Notes: generated by a model not told the origin, from the sequence alone. A DNA stretch of 64,000 bases from Unio delphinus (GCA_029339505.1 JAQISU010000109.1:1268001-1332000), one strand, 5' to 3'; shown: positions 25,481 through 38,630, counted from the stretch's first letter. A program made the numbers and translations.

Positions 25481-27945
25481 TTTTCATTGATAGCAAGTCA
25501 AATGTTTTTTGTTTCGTTTCAGTCACCCTTGCAGAATAAACATGTGTTATTTTGATATACTAATTTGCACTTGTGGCAATCGATCAGTTGCGATTTAGCT
25601 GATAGATGGCTAATATTGCAGTTCGATATTTTCATCCCTTGGTCAGAACTGCATTCCGCATTCCTAGAGACATTCGTAACTCAGAAATCACGCCGGTCCC
25701 TTCTCCTGACTATGTTGTAAGCAATAGGATATCAGAGCTTGTAGCGTAGGTGCATCCCAAACTATGCTGAGTGCATTTCCTTGGTAGGAGAAATCCCTTG
25801 TCGTTGCATTTGCCCACATCATATTTGCTTATGACACTTGGTCATGTATGGGGACCTGTGCAAACAGTAGCACCGAAGTCATCAAGGAAGGTTAGCTTTC
25901 GTCCTTGGTATTTCTGCAATAAGATAATCCCGGTCATTATAAAATTTGTCCTTGAGCTCATCTGGGCTGGTCGTGGTTCATGCATAGTTGCATGTCATTT
26001 TCAGACAGCGGGAGTCTCATTTGATTTTGTTTGCCTTCACGTCCTATCTGTAATTTGATGGCAAACACAAAACCATACTCACGTCGCTCTTCTTTACTAC
26101 GTAAAAAGGTCTCCCAATTTGATGAGTTGTCTTTCCTCACCTAGCGAGTTTCACTCCGGACTGCAATTTGAACGTTGAATCTTGCCAGTTTTCTTCCAAC
26201 TAGCGTTATTCTTCTCACTGGTGTATATGCTGATATGTACTGTACATTCGTGTGCGTAGGTTCCATCCGGGTGAAAACCCGCGACATCCCGCAACTTATT
26301 CGCATTTTTATATCTCGCGTATTTCATAAGAAGAGATCATACTATGTTAATATATTTGAAACTTTTTTTTAAAACCATAAATTCATTTATTTTCATTGAT
26401 TCAAATATTGTGAAAACAAAAACAACATTTGTATCGGTATTTAAAGTTCTTTGACAGTGGAATGGATCCAGTTGTTGCCCTTGATGGCGTTTTATGTGTT
26501 GGGTCGTAAAAAGTTTGGCTTGTAGCGAGCACGAAATCCACGAGAATTGGGACACTACGAAAATCAGGAAATTAACAGTTTTATTAGGTAATACACGTTG
26601 ATTTTATGGTAACTGAGCAGCTTGCAGAAATAAATCAATACCGACATTTTATGACAACGCAACATAAGATCTGACCAGGCGTGTTCGATGTACATAAATC
26701 CCAAATTAGGTTTAGCAACTGACTTAATAGGAAATAGATTGATCGGTGTGCTATTACTGGGGTTAAATATGAGTGCCCGATTCAAGCAGATCAGATGAAC
26801 AATTAAGTAGACATTGGTACCCTAATAATGAATAATTAAAAACTAACATCCTGACTAAACAGTTAAAGGATAAGGTTTCCAAATTTAATATTAACAAAAT
26901 ATAGGACTTCAAATTGCAACGTTCAATCCAAATAAAGGGCTATTGCTATCTTTTACGGCTAATCATTAATCATTTGTTTAATTTTTCTTTTTAAAGGGTG
27001 GCTAAGCTCTGGTCGGAAGTGTCGTTTAGAGAAATACTTTTGTTGTACTTGACAGATGTCAGTAGTAATTAATTCAGGTGGCTTAATGTGTATTATTATC
27101 TAGTAAACATTTACGACAACTGTGCTAAAAGAGGTGGCTTTTTAATTTATGACGTTTAGTTCAATCAAACAATGGATTTTTTTTCTTCTCTTTATGACGT
27201 TTGACAAACATTACCCATCCATGTTTTAGTGCAATAACAGTTCCGTGTGCAAATAAAAACCGTGCATATAAGTGTGTGTCGTTGAAATTTGCATGTGGTT
27301 CCAAACAAATGTATAATAAAAGTTTACAATTCGTGGTTTGATAATACTCTCAGAAGAATCACGTGTCAGATTTAACTTAAATCGACTTCTAAATTCTACT
27401 TACCTTTTTAAGATTTAATTCCTAAGTTATTCTTGATAAATTTCAACATCGAAAAGATTTATTTAAATCTTGTTAATAAAATTTATGTACACCAGTGGAT
27501 TTTGTTTTTAATTTTTTTTAAATATTTTTTTTGCATTTGATCTGAAAAATTAGCTTCATTTTCCAATAGAGTAATCAGAGAGACAATGTACGTTATTAAA
27601 AAGAAATATTGTTACAAAATCGCTTTGCACATTTTGAGTATGTAATTTGTTAGTCGAATAAACTTCACTGCCACACAACAAAACATATCGCACAGAGCGG
27701 AGCTGTATCTTTCATCTGTCTTGGCGATTATATTGCTTCGAGGACTCGGTCAGCTCAATAAAATCTTAAGTTTAAAAATATTTCTGTTTGATATATGACT
27801 ACATTTGTTTTTCCTTCTCATTATCATCTTTTGCTACATATTGTAACGTGTCAGGGGTCAAGGCCAAATATAATGGAATAAATTAGCAGCTCAAGCCTTT
27901 TTTTAGTTACTGGATCACTACAGTGTATTGTAGTGGTTGTTTTTT
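25481..27945. other. Long stretch without recognised features
   Basis: Unique AT-rich sequence. No exon, RNA gene or transposon domain could be supported. A segment near 27000 (CTCTGGTCGGAAGTGTCGTT) weakly resembles one near 22030, so an old dispersed repeat may be present. Confidence 0.4.
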
Positions 27946-28187
27946 TTTTAGTGTTTAACGCCATTTTTCAGTACGTGATAGGCTATAAATGGCGGCCAGT
28001 ATTAATGGTGGAAGAAGAACACGGGAAACCCTTGAAAAGAACCACTGACCCACGAGAAGCTACTGGCAAGCTTTCTCACATACCCTATTGGCCGAATATG
28101 AAACTCGAACCCACGCAGATAAAGGTGAGATTGCAATGATGCATAACGGAGAGCGCTTTATACCACTCGGCCATCCGGGGCCCCTGT
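27946..28187 (-). repeat. tRNA-derived SINE of a second type
   Basis: On the minus strand the head reads CCGGATGGCCGAGTGGTATA then AAGCGCTC, a Ser/Leu-tRNA-like A-box side, and GTGGGTTCGAGTTTC, a good B box. The 3' part is the complement of TTTAACGCCATTTTTCAGTA, which resembles the central/tail domain of molluscan SINEs. It differs in head and body from the SINEs at 14.9-16.9 kb. Confidence 0.75.
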
Positions 28188-29494
28188 ATTGTAGTGTCAA
28201 AAATGGTGCGCTGACCACAAAAGTTTTTTTTTTGTGAATACTAACAAAACACAAAACACTTATAAATAGCTAACACAGTTTATAATGATATTTTAATACT
28301 TGTATGTGTTTCCTCGCAAAATGTATTGTTCAGAATAGTGAATTATAATATTTGCAAAAGTGCAGAATGATAAGTATAACAGATGTTTGACAAAAAATGG
28401 TGAAATGACAACTATAGTATCGGTGGAAAATTGCATGCGAAAATCAGAATAAACGTTCTACTCGTCTAATTCACATAATCTCTTACTAAAATTATCAAAT
28501 TTCCCAAACACTAATCTTGCACAAAAAATAGGTTAATAATTCTCAGAATTTGTGTATATTACGTACCCAAGGGCTAGTGATTTTGTGCGTCAAATCAATG
28601 TTCAGAACCAGGCCCGGATTTTATTGTCCAATGGCAAATATGATAAAGGCATTATATGGAACAGGATGTCCTTAGAATGTCGCGTATGCTGGCCGAGACA
28701 CAGTTTCTCGTTTTGAGAAACACAGTCTGTAACCGGATGTTAAAAGTGTGTCGCGTGGGTTGGATGTTACAGCGTGTGTCGTTTTGTAGCGACAAAGTAT
28801 GTCGTTCTGTCTAATATATTATTTCGAAATCCAAACGACACAACCACTACAAAATGAACTGAAATGTGTGATTTGAAAATGATTCAGATAATTGAGTGGG
28901 AAATTCGATAATGTAAATAAGAATACTGATTTCCCAGTGGATAGCAAACGGCTGTGTTGATGACGACAGTGTTCTCAGTCAGATCCCTCTGTGGAAACCT
29001 TTATCTGATGGAAGGAGGGAAATAAACACTGAAACAACTAAAATGATGTTATAATCATTATTAGTACAAACTTTAATGTGTCAGTAGTAACTGGCCTACC
29101 TCGCTATTAATACTTAACGAGATTATCAGCTGAGATGAAAAGAAAGACTTTTATGTTTGTTTTGATCCTTAGACCTTCACTGAAACCCAGCTGAAATCCA
29201 GATGCCAGACCGTCGGGATTCACCTGTATTTATAAATTTTGAGAACACACTTGGAAAATTCACAACAAAGTTTTCACGAATATTACTAAATATGGAAGAA
29301 TTCTGAAAGATATAAGTCTGAGCGCCTCCTAGTGGAAAGCCGAATGGTCAATACAGAGAGTAGTAAAAGTTGAAGTCATATGTAGAACATGCATATATAC
29401 ATTATTTAATACGTCATACATACATTTTTTGAATCGACATATATGGATACATAATTTAAATAAGACGTACCTAGATACATAAGTTAAATAAGTA
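28188..29494. other. No recognised features
   Basis: AT-rich unique sequence with a short CG-containing patch around 28680-28810; nothing that could be supported as a gene. Confidence 0.4.
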
Positions 29495-29496
29495 AA

Positions 29497-29587
29497 ACAT
29501 ACATACATACATACATACATACATACATACATACATACATACATACATACATACATACATACATACATACATACATACATACATACA

Positions 29588-29616
<29 letters not shown>
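29497..29616. repeat. (ACAT)n microsatellite
   Basis: About 30 uninterrupted tetranucleotide units; the MYVC repeat ORF across it is an artefact. Confidence 0.97.
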
Positions 29617-29620
<4 letters not shown>

Positions 29621-29734
29621 TATTTAAATAAGCACATAGATACATTATTTAAATAAGACAGATCACAAAATCTTAACCATGACGTCATAATTTATATTAA
29701 GATCTAGACGAAGTCCTACTTTGGTCTACAGTTT

Positions 29735-29885
29735 TAATGACAAAGTCACCCTTTGTACTAAGGTCTTATTGACCAAATTGAAAATTGTACTAAGGCCTTA
29801 ATGACAAAGTCACCTTTTGTACTAAGGTCTTATTGACCAAATTTAAAATTGTACTAAGGCCTTAATGACAATGTCAAACATTGTA
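29735..29885. repeat. 64-bp tandem repeat, two and a half copies
   Basis: GTACTAAGGCCTTAATGACA recurs at 29788 and 29852, and GTACTAAGGTCTTATTGACC at 29754 and 29818, both at 64-bp spacing. Confidence 0.85.
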
Positions 29886-30084
29886 CTATTCTCACAACAT
29901 AATAAGTTGAGGCAACTCAATTTAGGTGACGGCATTAACAAGTTATCTTTCACTTTTCTACATGATATTAATATAACCCGGACTGATGAGAACGTCGACC
30001 ATTCAGATATCGGACTATTCGTAAAAAGCACTCTTACATATCAACCGAAAACTGATATAAATACAATGAAATAAAGAACAATGT

Positions 30085-30385
30085 AATTACAAATGGCAAG
30101 ATATATGACAATGTAATAATAAATGACAAGATAAATAATAATTTAATAGCGAATGATTTTATAAATGAAAATGTAATCGTAAATGATAATATAAATGATT
30201 ATGCAATAATAAATGACAATATAAAGGTCAAAGTAATAACAAATGTCAAGATCGATGATAATTTAATAAATAATGACAAGATGCATGACAATGTAATCAT
30301 AATGACAATGTCATAACAATGACAAGATAAATGGTAATGTAATAACAAATGACAAGATACATGACAATGTAATAACAAATGAAAA
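30085..30385. repeat. Degenerate ~30-bp array
   Basis: Repeated AATGACAAGATAAATGA and AATGTAATAACAA blocks with irregular spacing. Confidence 0.75.
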
Positions 30386-31180
30386 CTTAAAAAACCTATA
30401 ATTGATATATTTTGCATTTTTGAAAGATACTTCCACAGATCAATATCATTACTAACATACAAATGTAACAACTTCGAATAGGTTCATAAATGAATGCGTA
30501 TATAAATGTATTTTCACACACGCTATCGCAGTTGTAAGTTTTGTAAGTACTCGAGACCGAAAATACATGACAGGTTTTAAAGCACCATAACTCACAAACA
30601 CTAACCATGACGATTGCTTTATAGCTACTTAAAGCAGAAGATGGCGTATTTTGTTTTGCTTTGATGGCCAGAAGAGCAAAAGTTCGCTACCATACTTGAA
30701 ACCATCTTAAGCTGACATATCTAAAAAATTGCTCTCTATAACGTTAATGATAGTACAGAGATTGTTTTACAAACGTTTGGAGTGCAGGAGGGGGGGGGGA
30801 GGAGAAACTGACAATTATTCTCTCCCCAAACCTTACAAGTACCAGCCACATCTAGAACATCTACATAATTAATAAGCAATGCAAAAGGAAAATTCACAGT
30901 TGGGTTATATTAAAGAACCCCAGGATTGCGCGGATTTTAAAATTACACGCACTTTGCTTTCTATCATTAATGTGCATATAAAATAATTTAAAAGCGAAAA
31001 ATACCATCTGGGAAATTAAAAAAGTAAATGGGCTTACATCGGGTAATTGGTGCCAGGATATTTTCGCTGCATGCTAAGTTAATGGGTGTTCTGCTACGAT
31101 AACGTTTATGTGGAAGTAAAAATGACAAGCAATAGTTCTCAAAATGATTCACTTTCTGGTTTTCATAATATCGCTACAAT

Positions 31181-31187
<7 letters not shown>

Positions 31188-31270
<83 letters not shown>

Positions 31271-31306
31271 GTGTGTGTGTGCGTGCGTGCGTGCGTGTGT
31301 GCGTGT
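31188..31306. repeat. (TA)n followed by (TG)n/(CGTG)n
   Basis: About 40 TA units pass into GT and GTGC/GCGT repeats. Confidence 0.95.
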
Positions 31307-32994
31307 ACACCAGAAAGAATGGAAGGTGATAACCCTGGAATCTATAGAAGAATGCTTGATAATGTAGGCAAAAATAATATTTTAATACAAATATTACTAT
31401 TATACAGGTTAGAATTTTTTAAATTTGTACTCTACGGAGCTTCGAACCTAAGTCTCTTAATTCTCAATAATTATTTATATTTACGCGGACCTTAATTTTT
31501 TTAATAGGAATCCGGAATGACAGTGTAGAAAGATGATAATTAATTACTATGTCGTCATGCGAGTGTGTCTGCTACACACGAGTGCATAAAACACTGATTG
31601 ATAATATATCCTTTTGTGTGCAGGCAAGGCGATAGGTGCCGTTTACCCACATAGCAGGGTTCGAATCCCCATAGAGCACGTAATAAGTATTAAAATTATA
31701 TAACCTGTATGATATGATAACGATACAACGAAGAAAGGCTTTAAAAGAAAACAATACAATGAAGATTGGTTTTAAATGAGAACATTAAAAAGAATATAAT
31801 CTTATATTTTGAACAATAGAAAGAATATAGTTTGTAATATTGGACAATACAACGAAGATAGGTTAGTAATAGTGAACAATAACGAATATAATTTTCAATA
31901 GCGAAAAATACAACGAAGGTAGGTTTGAACAGAGAACAAATACAATAAAGGGAATGTTTATCTTTATTTCCCTTATGTTTGAAAGCAAATAAAGATTTAG
32001 GAAAAATCTTTCAAGATATTATTTGTGAAATCATATGATATTGGTTGTTCTTTAAGTAACGTAACAAGAAACGGTATAAATAATATTTGGATAGAGAAGA
32101 ACAATCATTTTTGTAAACTTTCTCAGATAAGGGAAGTTTTTGATTTTTAATATACCGTATTTGTAAGAGTAGGTGGGGGCACCAGATGGACTAATAATCG
32201 CAGTCAGCTAGCTTCTAATATAGTAGACTGCCACAGTCGGTTACCTCCCATGGAAAGGATATTTCACGTGTCAATTTGGTAGTCAAACGCCGTTTAAAAA
32301 CAAAACCGTAGACTGCTTCACATGCAATTTTTATTGATTAATTGTATTGTAATTATTTGTCCTTTGAGGTTAAATTGACACAATAAAATTATAAATAGCA
32401 AATTGAAAATCCATGAAACAAGCATAATTGACAAAATATTTGTTGTTGGCTTTTCACGTTTTGGATGTATACCTCTTTCTTGTATAACTGGACGTCATTT
32501 TATTCATCTATTTTTGTGATTCATATAAATTCACATGACGTTCATGTTTTAATTCGTCGTTTTCTTATACGTTGTTTCAACCACATTTGTAGCACCAAAA
32601 AAGGTCGCTGTCTTTAAAAGAAATCTCAAAGTTTTCCTGATTTTAAAACAGCTCTTTACTGGTTGCAATTTTATTTTATTTTGATGGATTGTTTTCTGCT
32701 GGTTCCAATTTTGTTATCTCAGTGAGAATACTTGGCATAGAAAGGTTTCTGCGGTGTACCATAATCGACCATTTGTAATAATGTAACTAAAAGTGTATGA
32801 ATTAGTTATACGAAACGAATAAAGATCATAAATAAGGGAGCTATTTTCCAGTTTGAGTACATCATTATCTAAGTATCGATTTGGTAACCTTTGAATATAC
32901 AAATGGAGTTACAATAGTTTCCATGATTGTAAAATAGATACCACTCTGTCATACCTGTCTGCAGGGAAGCGGTTATGTGATTTATTTTGTTGTC
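31307..32994. other. No recognised features apart from a tRNA-like patch
   Basis: At 31660-31675 GGGTTCGAATCCCC is a perfect B-box sequence, but the surrounding bases do not fold into a tRNA. The rest is AT-rich unique sequence with some CAATACAACGAAGA-like repetition at 31730-31940. Confidence 0.4.
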
Positions 32995-33365
32995 ATAAAC
33001 TATAGATCGCTTACGCTGTTAGGAACAATACTCAGCTACGCTGTTAGGATCTATTTTTTTTAAGGTGTTACGAACTATTGTTGTCTTACGTTGCTAAGAA
33101 CTACAGTTGTCCTACGCTGTTAGGAACTATACCAGTTACGCTGTTAGGAACCAGAGTTGTTTACGCTTTTAAGATCTATATAGTTGGCTTGCAGTGTTAG
33201 GAACTATATAATTGGCTTACTTTGTTAGGAACTATACAATTGGCATACTTTGTTAGGAACTATAGTAGTCTTACACTTTTAAGAACTATATTTAGCAACA
33301 CTTTCAGGCTATATAGTTGACTTGCTGTGTTTGAACTATATTTTTCTTAGCTGTAAAAATCAGCT
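32995..33365. repeat. Degenerate ~32-bp array
   Basis: Roughly twelve diverged copies of TTACGCTGTTAGGAACTATA with variable spacers. Confidence 0.8.
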
Positions 33366-33570
33366 ATGCAATATTTTAAATGAATATATATTTAATAGTT
33401 TAATATTTTAGTCATATCGAATCAATGTTTGAATCTCACATTGGATGGATTTCGTGTATCCAGTTCCACTGCATGTACTTTTTATAGAGATAACTAACAT
33501 ACGAAAACAAAAACTGAACAACATTGTACTACTCATGGAGAGCATGGTTGTAGTTCATTGATATATTTTA

Positions 33571-33572
<2 letters not shown>

Positions 33573-33602
<30 letters not shown>
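33573..33602. repeat. (GT)n microsatellite at a SINE tail
   Basis: About 15 GT units. On the minus strand this is the CA tail of the adjoining SINE. Confidence 0.95.
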
Positions 33603-33605
<3 letters not shown>

Positions 33606-33850
33606 AGATTGGGATTTTCAACGTATATTTGGCAATGTTTCAGTCATATCGCTACGATGTCTGCAGTGTTGCCGTTTATAGTGATGTCTAGCACTTAGGC
33701 ATCATGCCACAGACATGTAGCATGATGTTCCACCCAGTTACATTATCCTGACGCTAGGTCGACTAGTCCTAACACTAACCTCTTAATGCTGAGCGCCAAG
33801 CAAGGCAGCTGTAAGTACCAGTTTTATATGTCTTTGTTATGTCCCGACCA
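33603..33850 (-). repeat. tRNA-derived SINE, 5'-truncated
   Basis: Same body as the 14965-15267 copy, including CAGTCATATCGCTACGATGT, TCTAGCAC and TTAATGCTGAGCGCCAAGC, but without the tRNA-like head, consistent with 5' truncation during insertion. Confidence 0.82.
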
Positions 33851-35190
33851 GTGTAAAGCTAAACTGTAATCGCTTATAATACGCCATTCAATTCTATACA
33901 CATAGTGTTTCAGAAGAATAAATTGGATTCGCGTTTGACGAAATTACTATTCAAAAGCATAGATTATTTGTCAGATCTTGATATTGTTCATGTTTATTTA
34001 CAAAGAAAAATGTTTTTTTTTTTTTTTATGCCGGAATAATTTGTATGCATAGAAAACCCTGCCTATTGTCAAATATATTTAATAATGGTGTTGCTTATAG
34101 TCCTATCTATAAAACAGGCTCTGAAAAATGTAGGTAAATAGAGATTAAAAGCGGTTTAAATTAGTACAATTAGTGGTCATACAGCAATCATATAAATTGA
34201 TTTGATACAGATTTATTCATTTATGCATAATAAACTTCCCCATTAATTGTTGCATAAGCTGCATTGCACTAAAATTATTGTGAGCATGCAGTTATAATTT
34301 TTTAAGATTGCATAAGATAAATCAACAAATTAACATATCTTAACAACAAAGGTGAAGCTATCGCTACTAACTATTTTACGCTTATTTTATTGAGTACTGC
34401 AGTAAAGAACTTAAACGTTATGGTACTTTCCTCCTCACGAGTGAACAAATTTGTGGTTATATTTTCTTTACTGTGGTCCTCGTGGATTTGCTCCAGTACA
34501 GAAAAGGATACAGGAGTTATGTCATTCTTTGTGCTGCTCGCAACTGGCATTCCTAGATTGTCGACTTCGGCACAGTCATGGCACGTAAAATTGAAGTCTT
34601 TTTTTGTTTTTCAGTGCCGTACGAAGCAATTGCAGTATGATACGTCAACGGTGGAAATATCTAAATTTAATAAACATTTAGTAGTATAGAATCGTACAAC
34701 AACCAATTGATCGTGTCACAAATTAAATTCTTCTCAGATCAAAAATGTTGAATTGTACTAACACACAGATTAGAAACGTAGTAATGACAATTATTGTCCT
34801 GTATGTGAATAATCACATAATGCTAGCCATCACTTAAAAAAGGCATCATGACAATTAAATACTATAATCGCTATTCAATATAAAATTTTTACATCTTTTA
34901 CACTTTATATGCGTCCATTTGCTGCATTTGTCGTCGCACTTCCAAAAGATATTTAACAGAGTTCTGCCATACGTTTTACTGCAATGATAAAATTGGTGCC
35001 ATCTTGGTTTTTATATGCCTGCATTAAACTGACCACAAGCAAATATTTGTATTGTCTTAAGAAATTCAGCATGATAACAAACCTTATCTTTAAAGGGACG
35101 ATTCATTTAGTAACTAAACTTTATCAAGTTGTCAGCAGCTTGGATACTTTTTCTGGTCATATGTGCTAATGGACATATGCTAATTGTGAC
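33851..35190. other. No recognised features
   Basis: AT-rich unique sequence. A 99-codon ORF at 34390-34689 has an ordinary residue mix but no domain or splice context. Confidence 0.4.
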
Positions 35191-35191
35191 A

Positions 35192-36490
35192 AAAGTTCTG
35201 CTCTTGATCTCTCTTCGGTGATTATGGAACCAAGATATATTTGAACTTGCCCACTGTTTCAAGTTCCTGTCCTCTGACTTGAATCTTGGTTTAGACATGT
35301 TTCCCACTCATCAACTTTGTCTTCTCGACGCTTATCTCTATGTCCAATCTGGAAGATGTGTCATCCAGGTTCTACACTAAGGTTGCAAGCTCATATTCAC
35401 TGCCTGCCAGCCCATCAGTGTTGTCTGCAAAGCGGAGGTTGGTGGTCGTATGCCCTCTAATTCTGTCTGTCCCTCACTGGTTTTCCAGGGCTTCGCTCAT
35501 GATGCGTTCTAAGTAGATGTTGAAAAGCGTGGGTGACAGAGACAGCCTTGACGTACTCCAACTGTTGTGTTGAACCAGTCTCCGACGGAACCTCGAGCAA
35601 TTACTGCACTGGTTGCCTTGGCGTACGGTTGCTTGATGGTATTGGTCAACTTTTGACTCATGTTGTACTTCTTCATTGTGGCCCACAATGCCTCATGCCA
35701 CACTCTGTCAACAGCCTTTTTGAAATATATGAACACATGATAGATGTATTGTTGATGTTGCGAGTTCTTTTCACACAGAACCCTGAGATTAAATATTTAT
35801 TCTGTTGTGCTTCTTTCACTTTATAACCCTGCCTGTTCTTCAGCAATTATTTCGTCTGCTTGTGGGTTCAGTCTGTTCAAGATGATCTTCAGCATCACCT
35901 TACTAGCATGACTGATCTAACTGATCGTACTGTACTTTTGGCACAGTTGGAGATTGTCTTTTTGGGGGGATTGTTATAATCAGTTACTGGGTCCACTATG
36001 TTGGCGATTCACCTGTATGCCAGATCTTGTTGCATATTTTTCTTAGTTTCTCTATCACTGATCCCCCTTCTTGATAAGTCCAGATGGGATGTTATCTACT
36101 CTAGTCGACTTCCCATTCTTCAGTGCTCTTAATGCTGACTACACCGTTCTTACAGAATGGGAAAATCAACATCTATTGGAGAGTTTGTAACCTCAAGCAC
36201 CTCTGGGTCTCCTGTGGATGGATGGTTGTAGAGTTCTTTACAATACTCAGTCCATCTTATTGCAATGTCACTTGCTTCTGTGCAACATTTTCCATTTTCT
36301 TCTTGAATGGTACTGACTCTTGGTTGTTTCTGTCTGGTGAAGTCTTTCACAATTTGGAATGCCTTTTTGCTGTTATTCTTTATCAGACTGCTCTCTATTT
36401 CTGTGCACGTTTGTCTAATCCAATCTTCTTTTGTTTTCTTCATGTTAGAAGGATAATGAGTCCATCGGCTTGTACTGTATTGTCTGGCCT
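35192..36490 (-). pseudogene. RTE-like LINE copy, decayed
   Basis: Minus-strand frames carry the typical pieces in order. 36150-36443 reads NSKKAFQIVKDFTRQKQPRV and EENGKCCTEASDIAIRWTEY, the region between endonuclease and reverse transcriptase. 35509-35736 reads FKKAVDRVWHEALW and then GVRQGCLCHP, both reverse-transcriptase blocks. The 35200-35460 part matches the sequence at 54460-54720 and 63840-64000. Frames shift several times. It belongs to the same family as the copies at 53908-55318 and 63294-64000. Confidence 0.8.
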
Positions 36491-36583
36491 ATAAGTTGAT
36501 ATTTTGTTTACTTGAGAGTCAGGTCTTGGTCTTATACTCCGATACGACTTATATATGGATTATGTCATTGAAATTGCATCGAC

Positions 36584-36584
36584 A

Positions 36585-36667
<83 letters not shown>
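36584..36667. repeat. (TA)n microsatellite
   Basis: About 40 TA units with one TACA interruption. Confidence 0.97.
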
Positions 36668-36669
<2 letters not shown>

Positions 36670-37691
36670 ATCACGTTACCCATTATGCTATTAAAATTGC
36701 TCTATAATCGGTATAATCGAAATTAAGTCGTATAGAAGTACAAATTCTTGTTAAATTACTATGTCAATAAATTGTTGCAAACTATTATGACTGCATTTAT
36801 ATTTATACGTTTTGTCATTATTTAGGTTGCAATCTGCATGTATTTTCTTATTTCTCAAATATTAAATAAAAGAAACAAATTACCGGTGAAATATTCAACG
36901 GGTTACATAGCACACTTACAGTCTATGATATATAGTGTACTGCACTAACTTGTTTGTTGCTTTAAAAACAGATTGTTTTATTCATCCTTTTTAACCATAC
37001 CTCATTCTTCCTGATCACATTTTATAAACTGGTCCGTTGATATTTGATTTTCCAATATACTGTTGGACAAACACGAGCGATTACCGGCATAGCTTTTTCG
37101 CTGATCTTATTGATTCTACAAAGGAATCTAGTCCATTTTAACATGAGCGTTCTATGATTATTTATAAAATACCGTAGATTATGCATTCTTATCACCAACA
37201 TCATATGTTTATAAATCTATTTAACAGAGTTTCTCAAATGATTTAAACTAAACGAAAACTAGATATATAATAATTACTACTCATAGATCATCAATGATCC
37301 ATTTTTAGTTTCGCATTTCAGTTTAAATCAAATTGTAAAGTCAGCATATCACCAATATTCATTCTTAACCAGCTGTCATTTCGGTGTATCTCTTTTATTA
37401 TATCGGTAGTTGATAAATTAGTTTTTGGTATCCAACAACAATCAAAGCCAGTTGCCGTGATTGTTTAAACTCTGATACTGGCTTTGGTTACCAATACAAG
37501 TTACCATATTGCCTGTACCCCATTGTAGTTTATCATTAATTTGTATCAATTACACTACCAGTTTTTAATATCAAGTGGATTAAGAAACATAGGAAATGAT
37601 GCCCACTCCCTTTTCTGAAGGTAAATAATGAAGTTAGCTATGAGCATTGTTTTAATTGCGATAGTAATGTTACATTGTAATGAGTTGGGTA
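36668..37691. other. Flank of the Polinton, no gene seen
   Basis: AT-rich unique sequence up to the left target-site duplicate. The segment 36490-36560 contains GGTCTTATACTCCGATACGA, similar in style to 52725-52790 right of the element; this could be a short dispersed DNA transposon. Confidence 0.4.
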
Positions 37692-37696
37692 AGTTT
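37692..37696. repeat. Left target-site duplicate AGTTT
   Basis: AGTTT directly precedes the left terminal inverted repeat and AGTTT (52219-52223) directly follows the right one. Polintons usually make 6-bp duplications; here only five bases match. Confidence 0.7.
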
Positions 37697-37858
37697 AGCA
37701 GCAGAGAGGGTGAATCAGACAACCTTGTAGAGGCGTCGATTCGGCAATCTAAGGCTTCCTCGAAAATAGTTTTAAAAAAGCGTCGATTCGGTAAATTGAG
37801 GCTTCCTCAAAGACGCCATTGTCGTTGTCATTCACCCTCTCTGCTGCTATGGGTTAAC
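37697..37858 (+). repeat. Left terminal inverted repeat, itself a folded palindrome
   Basis: Matches the reverse complement of 52052-52218. Its first ~20 bases (AGCAGCAGAGAGGGTGAAT) are the inverse of its own inner end (37831-37849, ATTCACCCTCTCTGCTGCT), so the repeat can fold on itself. Between those arms GCGTCGATTCGG occurs twice in direct orientation (37733 and 37780), each followed by a GAGGCTTCCTC/AAGGCTTCCTC block. Confidence 0.93.
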
Positions 37859-37886
37859 CGAATATTTTATCAAGTCCGACACGATA

Positions 37887-38630
37887 TCACGTCCGAGGAT
37901 CTGATAAATTTATCGTCACAAATCCATGTGGGATTGACTGAGCGCGACTAAAGAAATTTCTAAATCGATTATGATCCATATCACCGCCGCACCAAGTTTG
38001 CCAAAAATTTCTAAGAGTATGTGTGTCACCTCTTTTGAATATACATAATAAATTGCAGTTATCTCTGATCACTTTTGGTATTTGAGTGTATCGTTGAGTG
38101 ACATATATCACATCAGTAATTTTATGTCTATCTGTGGAAAATATCCTCGCGGAGTTCTTTTGATTGTCTAACATCACATCATCGTATACGACTAAATTGT
38201 TAATACTTCCATCGATATCATCAATACTCGGTGAGTCCTCGATATCGGTTATAAATCTAATAACACCACCCTAGTTGACAATCTCTACTGCTCTTTCGTA
38301 GTAATCGTCGTATGCGACTAAATTGTTAATACTTCCATCGGTATTATTAGTACTCTGTGCTTCCTCGATCTCGGTTATAAGCTTGCTGGCCGTCTCTATT
38401 GCTCCTTCATTGTAATCCTTTAACACTTCGTAACATCTCTGATCGTCTACACTCGGGGCTACTAAATACAACTTCTTCCATTTCATCCATCTCGTTATTA
38501 AATTAAGTAGCAGTTGTGTCTTGCCACTTCCAGATGGTCCGATTATAATCATTCTAATTGAATTCGGCAACATCACATGGTGTTTAATAGGTTCCCGTCC
38601 TCGGGTAGCTGAATAATCAATTACATTCAT
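37887..38630 (-). pseudogene. Polinton packaging ATPase (A32/FtsK-HerA-like), one stop
   Basis: The family pumps DNA into the capsid. Starting at the ATG at 38628-38630, residues 31-38 are the Walker A loop GPSGSGKT, preceded by IRMIII and followed by TQLLLNLITRW. A single in-frame stop lies at 38271-38273. The same frame then continues through NNLVVYDD (Walker B-like) and DVIYVTQRYTQIPKVIRDNC, the strand-loop block typical after Walker B, and ends at 37887. A 126-bp stretch (42 codons) is tandemly duplicated in frame, so the Walker B-like segment is present twice (NNLVAYDD and NNLVVYDD); the stop lies in the second unit. The gene is divergent from the PLA2 gene, the two starts being only 17 bases apart. 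Confidence 0.88.
38191..38420. repeat. 126-bp in-frame tandem duplication inside the ATPase gene
   Basis: ACTAAATTGTTAATACTTCC with ATCG occurs at 38191 and 38317, exactly 126 bases apart. Further similarity (TCCTCGAT, TCGGTTATAA) follows at the same offset. The copies have diverged at many positions, so the duplication is not recent. The exact ends are uncertain. Confidence 0.8.

Noticed and set aside
29329..29616. ORF of MYVC repeats
   Set aside because: Produced by the (ACAT)n microsatellite.
31630..31685. tRNA gene with GGGTTCGAATCCCC
   Set aside because: Only the T-arm-like part is good; no D arm or acceptor stem could be paired.
37692..37697. A 6-bp target-site duplication as usual for Polintons
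   Set aside because: Only AGTTT matches exactly on both sides; extending by one base on either side gives a mismatch.
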